From the NCBI RefSeq assembly GCF_030815585.1, contig NZ_JAUSWY010000001.1:558001-622000 (forward strand): 64,000 bases of DNA, written 5' to 3'. The position numbers were made by a program, and so were the translations under genes. The notes beneath the pieces were generated by a model that was not told the DNA's origin, ran no database searches, and saw nothing but the letters and a program-made list of their open reading frames with translations. This document shows positions 1 to 8,944 of this stretch, in pieces. Origin of the DNA: Arthrobacter pascens. Lineage in GTDB: Bacteria; Actinomycetota; Actinomycetes; Actinomycetales; Micrococcaceae. The first letter of the stretch is position 1. Every line of letters begins with the position of its first letter.

Positions 1-747
1 TGGGTGGGCTTCCAGCATTTCCAGGACTTCTTCAGCAACCCCGACTTCCCGCGGCTGCTGGGCAACACCCTCATCCTGGCCGCGCTCAACCTTCTGGTGG
101 CCTTCCCGCTGACCATCATCCTGGCGCTGCTGCTGAACGAGGTCCGGCTGAGCATCCTCAAGCGCACTGTGCAGACCCTGGTTTACATCCCCCACTTCCT
201 GTCCTGGACCATTGTGGCGTCGCTGAGCTTCCTGCTGTTCGCCCTGGACATCGGGCCGCTCTTCCAGTTCATCAACGGCGTGCTGGGAACCGACATCGAT
301 ATCCTGTCCGATCCCAACTGGTTCCGGCCGCTCATTGTTCTTCAGGAGATCTGGAAGAACACGGGCTGGGGCACCATCATCTTCCTGGCGGCCCTCTCCA
401 CCGTGGACCAGGACCAGTACGAGGCCGCCATCATCGACGGCGCCGGCCGTTTCCGCAGGGTCTGGCACATCACGCTGCCCGGCATCCGCAGCACCATCAT
501 CGTGATGCTGATCCTGGCGATCGGCCAGATGCTGAACACCGGGTTCGAGCAGATCTACCTCATGACCAACGCCCTTAACCGCAGCGTGGCGGACGTCTTT
601 GACACCTATGTGTACTTCGTGGGCATCACCCAGGGCGCCTACAGCTACAGCACCGCCGTCGGACTGTTCAAGTCCGTGGTGGGCATCGTGCTGATCTTCG
701 GCACGAACTGGCTGGCCAAGCGATTCAATCAGAGCGGACTGTTCTAA
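1..747 (+). CDS. Sugar ABC transporter permease, LplB/CUT1 type (5' partial)
   Basis: Inner-membrane permease of a carbohydrate ABC importer. The reading frame is open to the window edge and the visible part begins inside the mature protein (WVGFQHF, usual before the first transport-domain helix), so about 60 N-terminal residues are missing. The visible 247 residues have several hydrophobic helices and the cytoplasmic EAA loop (YEAAIIDGAGRFRRVWHITL), which docks on the ATPase. The next permease starts 3 bases after the stop. Downstream rhamnogalacturonan-type esterase and DUF1961 genes suggest the cargo is a pectin-derived (unsaturated rhamnogalacturonan) oligosaccharide; that substrate is inference. 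The binding protein would lie upstream, outside the window, and no ATPase is nearby, as is usual for importers sharing an MsmK-type ATPase. Confidence 0.93.
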   Translation, partial: WVGFQHFQDFFSNPDFPRLLGNTLILAALNLLVAFPLTIILALLLNEVRLSILKRTVQTLVYIPHFLSWTIVASLSFLLFALDIGPLFQFINGVLGTDIDILSDPNWFRPLIVLQEIWKNTGWGTIIFLAALSTVDQDQYEAAIIDGAGRFRRVWHITLPGIRSTIIVMLILAIGQMLNTGFEQIYLMTNALNRSVADVFDTYVYFVGITQGAYSYSTAVGLFKSVVGIVLIFGTNWLAKRFNQSGLF

Positions 748-750
748 GCC

Positions 751-1623
751 ATGAAAATCCACAACACCCGGGGCGGCCGAATCTTTGATGCCGCCAACTA
801 CGTGTTCCTGGCCCTGATCGGCATCATCACGCTGCTCCCGTTCGTCTATGTCTTTGCGGGATCGTTCGCCACCGAGGCAGAAATCACCCGGCGCGCGTTC
901 TTCGTCTGGCCGGAGCAGTTCAGCCTGGGCTCCTACGAGTACATCTTCTCAACGCCCGCCTTCATCCGGGCGCTGGTCACCACGGTGCTGGTCACTGCGG
1001 TGGGAACCCTGGTTCAGCTAATCTTCACCGTCACCATGGCCTACCCGCTTGCCAAACGGAACCTCCGCGGTCGCAAGCTGATCCTGAGCCTGGTGGTGTT
1101 CGCCATGGTCTTCTCCGGCGGCATGATCCCCACGTTCCTGCTGGTCAAGGACTTGGGGCTGCTCAATAACTACTGGGCCCTGATCCTGCCGGCGGCCATC
1201 AACCCGTTCAGCCTGATCATCATCAAGAACTTCTTCCAGGAACTGCCTGCAGAGCTGGAAGAGTCCGCCAAGATGGACGGCGCCACCGAAATCGGGATCC
1301 TCTGGCGGATCCTGCTGCCGCTGTCCAAGCCTGTGCTGGCAACGTTCGCTCTGTTCTACGCGGTGGGCATCTGGAACGACTTCATGTCACCGCTGCTCTA
1401 CCTGAGCGACAACTCCAAATGGACGCTGCAGATGTACCTGCGCCAGGTGACGGCCGCCAGCGACCTGCTGGGCACCGGCAACGCGGACCCGGCCTACATC
1501 CCGCCGGAACAGGGGATCAAGTTCGCCGTGATTGTGGTGGCCACGCTGCCCATCCTGATTTTCTACCCGTTCCTGCAGAAGCACTTTGCCAAGGGCATGC
1601 TGATCGGCTCCGTCAAGGGCTGA
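751..1623 (+). CDS. Sugar ABC transporter permease, YtcP/LplC (CUT1) type
   Basis: Second permease of the same importer, 290 residues, normal for the family. About six hydrophobic helices are visible. The EAA loop is clear (ELEESAKMDGATEIGILWRI, then LPLSKP). The C-terminus ends in the basic MLIGSVKG typical of YtcP/LplC proteins. The ATG is 3 bases behind the previous stop, so the two permeases are translationally linked. It pairs with the LplB-type partner to form the membrane channel. The family handles oligosaccharides such as aldotetraouronate or rhamnogalacturonan fragments; neighbours favour the latter. Confidence 0.95.
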   Translation: MKIHNTRGGRIFDAANYVFLALIGIITLLPFVYVFAGSFATEAEITRRAFFVWPEQFSLGSYEYIFSTPAFIRALVTTVLVTAVGTLVQLIFTVTMAYPLAKRNLRGRKLILSLVVFAMVFSGGMIPTFLLVKDLGLLNNYWALILPAAINPFSLIIIKNFFQELPAELEESAKMDGATEIGILWRILLPLSKPVLATFALFYAVGIWNDFMSPLLYLSDNSKWTLQMYLRQVTAASDLLGTGNADPAYIPPEQGIKFAVIVVATLPILIFYPFLQKHFAKGMLIGSVKG

Positions 1624-1681
1624 GGGCCCTGGGCGCCTAGGCAGCCAACCATCACCCTCAACCCAGAAAGGAAAGCACAGC

Positions 1682-2395
1682 ATGAAAATCCTGCTCGCCG
1701 GAGATTCCACAGTGGCCAACTGTCCCACCTACGAATACCCCATGAGCGGCTGGGGTGCGCACCTGCCCAGGCATGTGTACACCTGGGCTGCCGTCCACAA
1801 CTTCGCCAAGGGAGGAGCCAGCACAGAGTCCTTCCGCGAAGAAGGGCTCTGGGGCCGGCTCCTGGAGACTTTGGAGGAGCGGGACGTGGTGCTGATCCAG
1901 TTCGGGCACAACGACCAGAAGAAGGTCCACCTCGCCGCCCGGACCGGCTACGCCGCGAACCTGCGCACCATGGTGGCGGAAGTCCGGGCACGGGGCTCAG
2001 TCCCGGTGCTCTGTACTTCAGTGGAGCGCCGGCACTTCCTGGATGGAACCGGGGCGCGGGCTGTCCTGGAGGAGACCCTTGAGGACTACCCGGAAGTGGT
2101 CCGGGAAATCGCGCTCGAGCTGCAGCTGGCCGTCGTCGACCTTAACGCGTGGACGCGTGCCCTGTACACGAAACTCGGTGTTGAGGACTCCAAGTCGCTG
2201 TTCTGCCACTTCGGCCCGGGGGAGCATGCCTACTGGCCGGCCGGACTGGCTGACAACACGCACTTTTCCCAGCGCGGGGCCGCCTTGGTTGCCGACCACG
2301 TTGCTCGGCAGCTTGCGCTGTTGGGCTTCGGTCCGGCGGAACCCGCCACGGCTGAAGATGCAATGCCGGGACTCTCGATGCCGGGACGGCGCTAG
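1682..2395 (+). CDS. Rhamnogalacturonan acetylesterase-like GDSL/SGNH hydrolase
   Basis: 237-residue SGNH hydrolase, probably removing acetyl groups from rhamnogalacturonan or its oligosaccharides. The nucleophile block GDST sits at residues 7-10, an FGHND block (Gly/Asn oxyanion residues) near 80, and the catalytic Asp-His pair in DNTHF at about 191-195. This layout matches the RhgT/YesY group of Bacillus. There is no signal peptide, so it should act in the cytoplasm on imported oligosaccharides. An AGGAAAG Shine-Dalgarno lies 7 bases before the ATG. It follows the two permeases by 58 bases and abuts the DUF1961 gene, so it is probably the same operon. Confidence 0.85.
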   Translation: MKILLAGDSTVANCPTYEYPMSGWGAHLPRHVYTWAAVHNFAKGGASTESFREEGLWGRLLETLEERDVVLIQFGHNDQKKVHLAARTGYAANLRTMVAEVRARGSVPVLCTSVERRHFLDGTGARAVLEETLEDYPEVVREIALELQLAVVDLNAWTRALYTKLGVEDSKSLFCHFGPGEHAYWPAGLADNTHFSQRGAALVADHVARQLALLGFGPAEPATAEDAMPGLSMPGRR

Positions 2396-3067
2396 GTGGG
2401 AAGGGCGCGCGCGGGAACGGATTTGCTCTACAGCAACCCGCTTGCTGGACCGGAAGACGTGGCCGACTGGGTTGCGGAGGGTCCCGTGAATCTTGCTCGC
2501 CATGACGGCGGGCTGGAACTCTCGGGACAGCTGGACGACGTGCAGCTCGGAGACCACGCCCACTGGACCTTCTGGTGCCCCGTGGAGTTCCCGGACTGCA
2601 TCCGGATCAGCTGGGAGTTCCTTCCCCTGGCCGAGCCGGGGCTGGCTATGGTTTTCTTTTCAGCAGCGGGACACGGTGGGCGGGACATCTTTTCACCCCG
2701 GCTAGCGCCTCGGACCGGCTACTACCCGCAGTACCACTCGGGAGATATCGATGCCCTCCACGTCTCGTATTTCCGGCACAAGCATGCGGAGGAGCGGGCC
2801 TTCCGGACGTGCAACCTGCGAAAGAGCGCCGGCTTTGAACTGGTGGCCCAGGCCGCTGATCCCCTGCCGCCCACGGAAGACGCCCTTGATTTCTACAGCA
2901 TGGAACTGGTCAAGGACGGCCCGCGGGTGAAGTTCTCCATCAACGGGCTTCCGGTCCTCGACTGGACGGACCCCGCAGAGCATGTGCTGGGCCGGGGCTA
3001 TTTCGGCTTCCGCCAGATGGCACCGCTCCGGGCCGCCTACCGGAACCTCGTGGTGGAGAACCTCTAG
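2396..3067 (+). CDS. DUF1961 (YesU-like) family protein
   Basis: 223 residues, a jelly-roll/concanavalin-like protein matching DUF1961, the family of Bacillus YesU from the rhamnogalacturonan utilisation cluster. Recognisable parts are the Trp/Tyr-rich strands (HAHWTFWCPVEFPD, GYYPQYHSGDIDALHVSYF) and the C-terminal GYFGFRQMAPLRAAYRNL. The GTG chosen follows the esterase stop directly; a start a few codons later, before LLYSNPLAG, is possible because the family usually begins there. The biochemical role of DUF1961 is not established; sugar binding or a glycoside-processing role is inferred from fold and context. It ends this pectin-related gene set. Confidence 0.82.
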   Translation: MGRARAGTDLLYSNPLAGPEDVADWVAEGPVNLARHDGGLELSGQLDDVQLGDHAHWTFWCPVEFPDCIRISWEFLPLAEPGLAMVFFSAAGHGGRDIFSPRLAPRTGYYPQYHSGDIDALHVSYFRHKHAEERAFRTCNLRKSAGFELVAQAADPLPPTEDALDFYSMELVKDGPRVKFSINGLPVLDWTDPAEHVLGRGYFGFRQMAPLRAAYRNLVVENL

Positions 3068-3128
3068 GTCCCGGCAATTGACGCTCCCTTCTCCCTGAGA
3101 AGGACAGCGTGTTCGAGCTTTGGCGGGT

Positions 3129-4220
3129 TCACGACCGTTGGCCGGTCTGTCCTTCTACCAAGTGTGTCCGCCCTGGTTCAGGGTTTTGGTCGCCCATTGG
3201 ACGGGTCCGTATGGCGTACTCCGCCGTGATGCGGCGCCGGCGTCGGTAGCGCAATTGGAGCCATGCGGCGGTACCCAGCAGCAGGACGGTCAGCACCGCG
3301 ACGGCAACGTACAGCCATCCGGATTCGGGGGTCTTCGTTTCCGCTGGGGGCGATGACCCGGCGTCGGGGAAGGTGATGGTTGCTTGGGCGCGGCGTTCGA
3401 GCCGTCCGCTATGCAATATGATCTCTGCTTCCCAGGGACCGGCAGGTACCTGCTTGTCTAGGACAATCGTGACGGACTCGGTGGCACCGATCGCCACGGT
3501 CGTGCCAAGGCTGGCGGGGAACGGGCCCGCGCTGAGTCCGCCCGGACCGCCCGAAAGTTCCAGGGTTCCGAACATGTCCAGTGCCCGGCCGCCGTTGTTA
3601 TGGACGGAGGCAAGCACAGATGGCCGGCCGTCGGCCGTGCGCTCGGCCGTTAGCGAGTCGACCGTGAAGTTGGCCGCGGGCGCCCCGCCGGGCCCCACGG
3701 ACAGATAGAGACGGATACCGACGCGGCTGACTTGAGTGACGCCGCCGCCATTGACGGGACCCACACGCGCCTCGGCCCAGACAACGCCGTACTGCTCCCC
3801 TGGAGCTGCGTCGGCCGGGACGGCGATGGTTACAGTGGCCGTCACGTTTCCGCCGGCCGGGACCGTGGATGTGCCCGGATCGACAGACGTCCAGGTGGAT
3901 AAGTCGTTAGGCGTGTCGCCCGGGGCGCCGAGGAACGAGCCGCCCGCAACGGTGGCGGCGGCAGAATACAGGACAACAGGGGTGGAGGAAGCGGCTCCGT
4001 TCGAAACCTCGATCCGCCGCTGAATAACCGTTCCAGGGGCGAGGTGGTCCACGATGTATAGCTGTGCCCGCGGATCGTTCGCGGCGCCGGATGGGGCGTC
4101 GAGGAGCCGCAACCCGAGGCCTGCGGCAGGGAGTTGGCCTGTGCCCGTGGACGCGTCCACGGGCATCCCGACAACTACGCACAAACCGACGCCGGCGACA
4201 ATGCACAACAGGAACCGCAT
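3129..4220 (-). CDS. Cell-surface-anchored DUF916-like protein
   Basis: About 363 residues. There is an N-terminal signal sequence (MRFLLCIVAGVGLCVVVG), then two Ig-like beta domains, the first resembling the DUF916 module of WxL-associated surface proteins (APGTVIQRRIEVSNG, VPADAAPGEQYGVVWAE). A single C-terminal membrane helix (WLYVAVAVLTVLLLGTAAWL) is followed by a basic cytoplasmic tail. An upstream TTG at 4283 is in frame, but the ATG at 4220 gives a cleaner signal peptide. It lies 70 bases behind a small secreted protein gene on the same strand, which looks like an anchor-plus-ligand pair. The partner's role is unknown. Confidence 0.75.
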   Translation of the reverse strand: MRFLLCIVAGVGLCVVVGMPVDASTGTGQLPAAGLGLRLLDAPSGAANDPRAQLYIVDHLAPGTVIQRRIEVSNGAASSTPVVLYSAAATVAGGSFLGAPGDTPNDLSTWTSVDPGTSTVPAGGNVTATVTIAVPADAAPGEQYGVVWAEARVGPVNGGGVTQVSRVGIRLYLSVGPGGAPAANFTVDSLTAERTADGRPSVLASVHNNGGRALDMFGTLELSGGPGGLSAGPFPASLGTTVAIGATESVTIVLDKQVPAGPWEAEIILHSGRLERRAQATITFPDAGSSPPAETKTPESGWLYVAVAVLTVLLLGTAAWLQLRYRRRRRITAEYAIRTRPMGDQNPEPGRTHLVEGQTGQRS

Positions 4221-4290
4221 GATGATGCGCTGCCATATGTGCGGGAGGAACGCGGGGCGTCCCTCCTGCGAGTACGTGCCCAATCGGTGC

Positions 4291-4821
4291 CTAAAGAAGG
4301 GAGTGGGTGATTGTTGCCGAGTAGACGGCGGCGGCGGCGCCTCCCGGGACTGCGACGCTGATCGTCGGGTTCCAGGTCGCGGAGTTGTCCCCGGTGATCC
4401 CGGTCGCCGTGACCGCGGGAACTACACCGACGAGGCTGGCGGGGTCATTCGCTATGTAGGTCGCTGTGCCCACCTTCGCGATAGTTCCGGCCGTGTAGCC
4501 TACAGCGCTGGCAGCAATGGCTGTTCCAGGCGGCGACGGGATGAAAGCGGTGGAAATGACGCTTGCAACCCAGCCGGAACCGGCAATGGCGCTGCGCGCA
4601 TCATTGACCTGCACCTGCCCCAAGGCTCCGCTGATAGTCCCCCCGCCAACAGTGTTCGCCCGGGTGCCAAGGTTGGCACCTGTAGGAACGCTGATTGCGA
4701 GGGCACCTCCCGTGACCTGGATGGTGGCGGTTGTCGGATCCGCCGAGGCGGGCAGCGCCGTACTCCCGGCGAGGGCTGCGGAGAAGGCGAGGACGAGTGC
4801 GGCGCGGGTGATTGAACCCAT
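4291..4821 (-). CDS. Small secreted protein, partner of the DUF916-like anchor
   Basis: 176 residues with a clear Sec signal peptide (ALVLAFSAALAGSTALPASA, cleavage after ASA near residue 27). The mature part is rich in Ala, Gly, Thr, Val and Ile, low in charge and apparently all beta, beginning TTATIQVTGGALAISVP. It resembles actinobacterial WxL-like surface proteins, but no convincing WxL motif is visible. It is first in a two-gene unit with the anchored protein downstream, so a complex at the cell surface is plausible. No enzymatic motif is seen. It could also be a simple structural or adhesion protein. Confidence 0.7.
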   Translation of the reverse strand: MGSITRAALVLAFSAALAGSTALPASADPTTATIQVTGGALAISVPTGANLGTRANTVGGGTISGALGQVQVNDARSAIAGSGWVASVISTAFIPSPPGTAIAASAVGYTAGTIAKVGTATYIANDPASLVGVVPAVTATGITGDNSATWNPTISVAVPGGAAAAVYSATITHSLL

Positions 4822-5358
4822 GAGTGGGACCCCAATTTGCTAGAGACAGGATGAGTATTGGATCAGGAAGAAGCGCTTGACGCGTCTGTCGACATTCACT
4901 GTGGACCGGAAGGCGGGTCCAGCGATTTGCTGGTTGCCCGCTTCTAGCCTGCTGATCGGCTCATCGCGTGAGAGCAATAAGAAATCCGTTCTGTAGCCCC
5001 CACCATGAACGGATATCACCAACGACGTGGTGCGTAACGTCACTGTGTGCCTCTTTCGGCTGAAAGTCAATTAGATAGATTCCTCGGTGTACCTTTACGC
5101 GAGTAAGGGAACCCTGCCGTCCGCGGGCATTGCAGAGCCGGGATAACGAACCAACTTCCTCCCTCAGGGACGGTTCTCTGTGTCCTGCTTAGTGAAAACT
5201 GAGAGGGTCCCCTGGGCGGTTCTCCCGACGGCGCCGGTGGAGCCACACGGCCCAAACGCCGCAGCAAGTCCACGCACGGGTAGGTTGTTCGGGCCTGTGC
5301 CCTTTCACGCGACGACCCGGGCCGGGGGTGCCGTTGGCTAAAGTGGACGTGTTCGTAC
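4822..5358. other. Intergenic region, no supported gene
   Basis: 537 bases between two divergent genes. It should contain the promoter of the secreted-protein operon near 4830-4900 (minus strand) and that of the hydrolase. Open frames of 76 and 109 codons on the minus strand have no recognisable domain, no good ribosome site and atypical composition, so I leave them uncalled. Confidence 0.5.
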
Positions 5359-6057
5359 ATGTCTTGGAATTGGGGTGGGATTTTGGCGGTTTTCATACTG
5401 ATTCATGGTGGCGGTTCCACCGCATGGGACTGGCATCTGGTCAGACCGCTGCTTGAGGCATCGGGGCATGACGTCATTGCGATCGACTTGCCCATCGAAG
5501 ACGAGAATGCCGGGCTTGAGGACTACGCCCATGCAGTAACTGCAGCGGTGGGCGACGTTCAGCACACCATCGTGGTCGGCCACTCGCTAGGAGGCTTTAC
5601 GGCGCCCTTGGTTTGCGACGAGCTCCAATCGGACGGACTGGTATATCTCGCAGGAATGATCCCACTACCGGGCGAAACATTCGGCGACTGGTGGACCAAC
5701 ACGGGTCATCATCGCGAAACCATAGATCCGGACCCCCAGGCGGCGTTTTTCAATGAAGTCCCTGAAGATTTGGCACGCCTGGCACGTGACAAGGAGCGCG
5801 ACCAGCAAGGTGCATGGATGGCACGGCCCTGGCCTGGTCTGCGGCATCCGGCCGTCCCCACCAGAGCAATACTGTGCCGTGACGACCGGTTCTTTCCAGC
5901 GTCATTCATGAGACGCCAAGTACACCAGCGACTTGGAGTCGAACCGCTGGAAATTCCAGGGGGTCATTACGCCACCTTGAGCAATCCAGAAGCTGTAGCT
6001 GCGGCGCTGAACGACTTCGCCCAAAGGATCGCTGAGACGCAGGGCAAGATGATTTGA
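5359..6057 (+). CDS. Alpha/beta hydrolase
   Basis: 232 residues, a small esterase-like alpha/beta hydrolase. The oxyanion-hole motif LIHGGG lies near residue 13, the nucleophile elbow GHSLGG near 75, an acid-bearing segment CRDDRFFP near 175, and the catalytic His in GGHYATLSNP near 199. Family members usually begin just before the first strand (AVFILIHGGG), so an in-frame TTG at 5383 is an alternative start; the ATG at 5359 has no clear ribosome site. It stands alone with its own terminator hairpin downstream. The substrate cannot be told. GC content is slightly below neighbouring housekeeping genes, fitting the accessory stretch. Confidence 0.85.
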   Translation: MSWNWGGILAVFILIHGGGSTAWDWHLVRPLLEASGHDVIAIDLPIEDENAGLEDYAHAVTAAVGDVQHTIVVGHSLGGFTAPLVCDELQSDGLVYLAGMIPLPGETFGDWWTNTGHHRETIDPDPQAAFFNEVPEDLARLARDKERDQQGAWMARPWPGLRHPAVPTRAILCRDDRFFPASFMRRQVHQRLGVEPLEIPGGHYATLSNPEAVAAALNDFAQRIAETQGKMI

Positions 6058-6143
6058 GGATCTTCCGGTCGCTAGGACGATGAAGGTATGCAGTGCGTCT
6101 CACACCCGTGTTCCAAGGAAATGGGGCAGCGGCGCCTCGGCAA

Positions 6144-6175
6144 GAAAGCCCACCGATGGGGGACCGGTGGGCTTT
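6144..6175 (+). terminator. Hairpin terminator after the hydrolase
   Basis: A perfect 12-bp stem, GAAAGCCCACCG pairing with CGGTGGGCTTTC around a 9-base loop. There is no long T run, as is common in high-GC actinobacteria. The bases from here to 6385 hold no supported gene. Confidence 0.7.
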
Positions 6176-6385
6176 CCAATTCGACACTATCGGGAGCCGT
6201 TTAGGACATCGAGTGGAGGAACCGCAACCGAGTGATGAGGCATCCTCTGCCCTGCTCTGCGGGGGAGTAGGAGAACTGATATCGAGGCCCTGGCATTCGT
6301 CATGGCTTTCGTCAGTACTGAAAGGCTGCGCTTTGTGCTCACTATGAGGACCTCAGACCTCACAGTTGGCCAGGCCATCCCGTCC

Positions 6386-7129
6386 TTACGCGTCGAAGTG
6401 CGTCCGGACGGTCGGGTCCTGGCAAAGCGAGGCGACCACTGATGCGGCGATGTCCCGGAGTTTGACGTTTCGGGTGCTGGAAGCGATTTTCAGGATCTTG
6501 AACGCCCTCTCCTGGCTGCAGCGGTTTTGCGCCATGATGGCGCCGGTTGCCAGGTCGATGGTGGTCCGGGATTCCAAGGCTGCCATGAGATTGGTTCTTG
6601 CCTCGGCCAGCTGGCTGATCCGCACGGCCAGGCGAAGTGCTTTTGATGCATGATATGAGTAAGTTTCGACCATGCTGATGTCCCCACCGGTGAAGCCGTG
6701 GGGTCGGGTGGAGTACAGGTTGAGGCCGGCTACCGCTTCCCCCTCAAGGACCAGTGGCACGGACAGGCTGGATCCTACTCCTGCCTCCAGAGCGGCGGCA
6801 GTGTAGTCGGGCCAGCGGTTCTCGTGGGTCAAATCGGGTACATGCACAACGACCTGTTGGCGGATCGCTGACAGGCAGGGTCCGTCGCCGGCACTGTATT
6901 GGGTTTCATCCAACAGGCTGGCCCTTTCCGCGCTGCTGGCCACCGTCACTGGTTTCTTTCGCTGAATCAGCGTGATGCTGCAGAAGGCATTGGCCGCGTC
7001 GGCCAAGGTGACGGCGGAGAATTCAGCAAGTTCGTCCAGCATCTCTTTCACGTCGTCGGTTTTCAGGACAAGATCCTGCAAGTGGTCAATGACGAGATCT
7101 GGGGACAGTAGATGTGTTTCGTCGGCCAT
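6386..7129 (-). CDS. GAF-ANTAR domain antitermination regulator
   Basis: 247 residues. A GAF sensor domain spans roughly residues 25-165 (SAGDGPCLSAIRQQ, GVGSSLSVPL). A C-terminal ANTAR RNA-binding three-helix domain spans about 170-235 (LMAALESRTTIDLATGAIMA, then RCSQERAFKILKIASSTRNVKL). ANTAR proteins bind paired hexaloop hairpins in nascent RNA and prevent termination; the GAF domain supplies the signal. Such proteins are abundant in Arthrobacter and Mycobacterium. No neighbour is an obvious target, and it is transcribed alone. The signal and target RNA cannot be read from this window. Confidence 0.92.
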   Translation of the reverse strand: MADETHLLSPDLVIDHLQDLVLKTDDVKEMLDELAEFSAVTLADAANAFCSITLIQRKKPVTVASSAERASLLDETQYSAGDGPCLSAIRQQVVVHVPDLTHENRWPDYTAAALEAGVGSSLSVPLVLEGEAVAGLNLYSTRPHGFTGGDISMVETYSYHASKALRLAVRISQLAEARTNLMAALESRTTIDLATGAIMAQNRCSQERAFKILKIASSTRNVKLRDIAASVVASLCQDPTVRTHFDA

Positions 7130-7518
7130 GAGTGGCCTCGTTCCTCAAGGGGCCCTGACAACAACCCTTTGAGGGGGACACCGGAGGACGGCGGAACAGC
7201 TCGTGCGGCTGTCCCTTGAGTATGCTCCGCTTCTACTGCAATCGCCAACAATCCCCGCTACCACGCCCTCCGATGGGCTCTACGGACTCACCCCAGGTCT
7301 GTGCGACGATCCTCATCCGAGTGGGCCGCGTCCATCTGAGAAAGCGGCTCCGGCTTACTGGCTCGGGGTAGTGGCGTAGGTATCCTCACCAACTGAATTG
7401 ACCGTCTCCCACGGACGTTCCCCACGTAGGGATTCAAGCCTGCAGATGGGGTGGCACCGGTGGACCGGCGCGACTCATGTTGGGGTGTGCCCGTTACAGC
7501 TCTCTACCTGGGTAAGGG
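7130..7518. other. Intergenic region, no supported gene
   Basis: 389 bases upstream of the minus-strand GAF-ANTAR gene and beyond the 3' end of the YjbR-like gene. Short overlapping frames are present on both strands, but none has family features or a convincing start. It presumably holds the GAF-ANTAR promoter close to 7130-7200. Confidence 0.45.
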
Positions 7519-7905
7519 TCAGGGACGATCTTGCCCGAACCGACTTGGGCCGATTGGCTGCTGCGCCTTCGGAAGGTTTTCCACCACCAGGAGGTACGAC
7601 TCAGTCACGAGATCATCAACCAGGAGCGGGTCTATGTCCTTGCCCTCGGACAGTGTGATCCAGTGTTTCTTGTTCATGTGGTAGCCAGGGGTGATGTGTT
7701 CGTGCGATTGCTGCAAGGCTTTGCTGTCTGCGGGGGACGCCTTTAGCACCACGATCGGCTCTCCGGTCACTTCCGTGAGCAGCATGAAGACCTTCCCGCG
7801 CACCTTGTACACGTCCCAGTCCTCACCGAAGGGGTGTTCCAGCTCCGTGCCGGGCAGCTCCTGCGTACGGGCCGCTGCCCGCTCCTGCAGCTTCGTTCCT
7901 TTCAA
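7519..7905 (-). CDS. MmcQ/YjbR family protein
   Basis: About 128 residues, a YjbR-like double-wing DNA-binding fold. Characteristic pieces are ELEHPFGEDWDVYKVRGKVFMLL, the K(A)SP segment, HITPGYHMNKKHWITL near the middle and the C-terminal LVDDLVTESYLLVV. I prefer the TTG at 7905 because a GGAAGGA ribosome site precedes it; an upstream TTG at 7932 is also in frame. The family is widespread in actinobacteria and its function is poorly defined. It is flanked by unrelated genes on the same strand and probably transcribed alone. Confidence 0.82.
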   Translation of the reverse strand: MKGTKLQERAAARTQELPGTELEHPFGEDWDVYKVRGKVFMLLTEVTGEPIVVLKASPADSKALQQSHEHITPGYHMNKKHWITLSEGKDIDPLLVDDLVTESYLLVVENLPKAQQPIGPSRFGQDRP

Positions 7906-8011
7906 AGTGACATTCCTTCCAAGATACGACAACTGCCACTGACTAGGGCGACGGCCCGCAACGACGGGCAGAAGAGGAATTCAGCCGGCGCTGTTGGGAC
8001 TTTGACGTCGA

Positions 8012-8944
8012 TTATTGGGGCACGCCTATGTGGTGGTTAGGTTTGACCAATTCGTTGGTGAGGCGGGCGATGGCGTCCTCGGCCGTGGGAGGGGGCCCGA
8101 ACAACTGCTCCTGTCGGCGGGGGTCGGCGACGTATCGGCCGGTCTCGAACCAGCCGAACATCGCCGTCATGTCCTGCACTATGGGCCAGAAACGCCCGGC
8201 GAGGGCGCCTACGGAGCGGGTGACGGCAGACGGAACTGCGCGGACCTTGATCGGTTTCCCAGCGCTGTCAGCCATAAGGTTTGCCACCTCGAGGACGCTG
8301 ACCGGCCGGTCCCAGCCGATGTCGATGCGCTCAGCGTCTTCGGCATCGGCGTCGACGGCTGCCGCTAGGTATGCCGCGAGGTCGGAGGTGTGGACGAAGG
8401 TCAGCGGGACGGATGTCTTGCCCGGCCACATCATTCGGCCTTTTTCGACCGGGTTGCCGCCCATGCTTGCGACCTGGTCGATGAATGCCCCTGGACGCAG
8501 GGCGATGAACGGGACTCCAAGCTGTTCGAGCTTGTCCTCGGCGACCTTTTTGTGCCAGAAGTGGGGGACGTTGGGTGTCTGGTCGCTGGTCAGGATACTG
8601 GTCAGGACGAAGCGCCGGATACCGGTCCGGTGGGCCGCTTCGGCGAGGTTGGAGTTGCCGACGGTATCGATGTCCTGCGCGTTCTTGCCGCCGCGGGTGT
8701 ATCCGGCGGCGGTAGTGATGACGGCATCCGCCCCGTGCATGGCGGCGACGAGCGAGTCGAGGTCGAGCATGTCGCCGCGGGCGATTTCGACGCCCTTGTT
8801 CTCCAGGCGGCTAGCGTCGGTAGTTGAACGGACCAGAGCGCGAACGCTCTTGCCGCGTTTGAGCAGTTCGTCGACGACCTTGCCCCCGAGGGAGCCGGTG
8901 GCCCCGACGACGAGGACCGGGAGGGTCGATGGGGTGGTGGTCAT
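8012..8944 (-). CDS. NmrA-like NAD(P)-binding oxidoreductase (atypical SDR)
   Basis: 310 residues. The N-terminal Rossmann motif is VVGATGSLGG (residues 11-20), followed by RALVRS, the usual NADP-selecting basic region. The rest reads as an atypical SDR of the NmrA/SDR_a5 type (FVLTSILTSDQTPNVPHFWHK, LEQLGVPFIALRPGAFIDQV). A classical YxxxK is not obvious, as in many family members that act as redox sensors or NAD(P)H-dependent reductases. Its ATG overlaps the stop of the MarR gene by 4 bases (ATGA), so it is the last gene of the MarR-controlled operon that starts with the quinone-reductase-like gene. Confidence 0.88.
   Translation of the reverse strand: MTTTPSTLPVLVVGATGSLGGKVVDELLKRGKSVRALVRSTTDASRLENKGVEIARGDMLDLDSLVAAMHGADAVITTAAGYTRGGKNAQDIDTVGNSNLAEAAHRTGIRRFVLTSILTSDQTPNVPHFWHKKVAEDKLEQLGVPFIALRPGAFIDQVASMGGNPVEKGRMMWPGKTSVPLTFVHTSDLAAYLAAAVDADAEDAERIDIGWDRPVSVLEVANLMADSAGKPIKVRAVPSAVTRSVGALAGRFWPIVQDMTAMFGWFETGRYVADPRRQEQLFGPPPTAEDAIARLTNELVKPNHHIGVPQ

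Noticed and set aside
5067..5396. 109-codon minus-strand frame upstream of the hydrolase
   Set aside because: Overlaps the hydrolase start, low-complexity Arg/Pro content, no recognised family or ribosome site.
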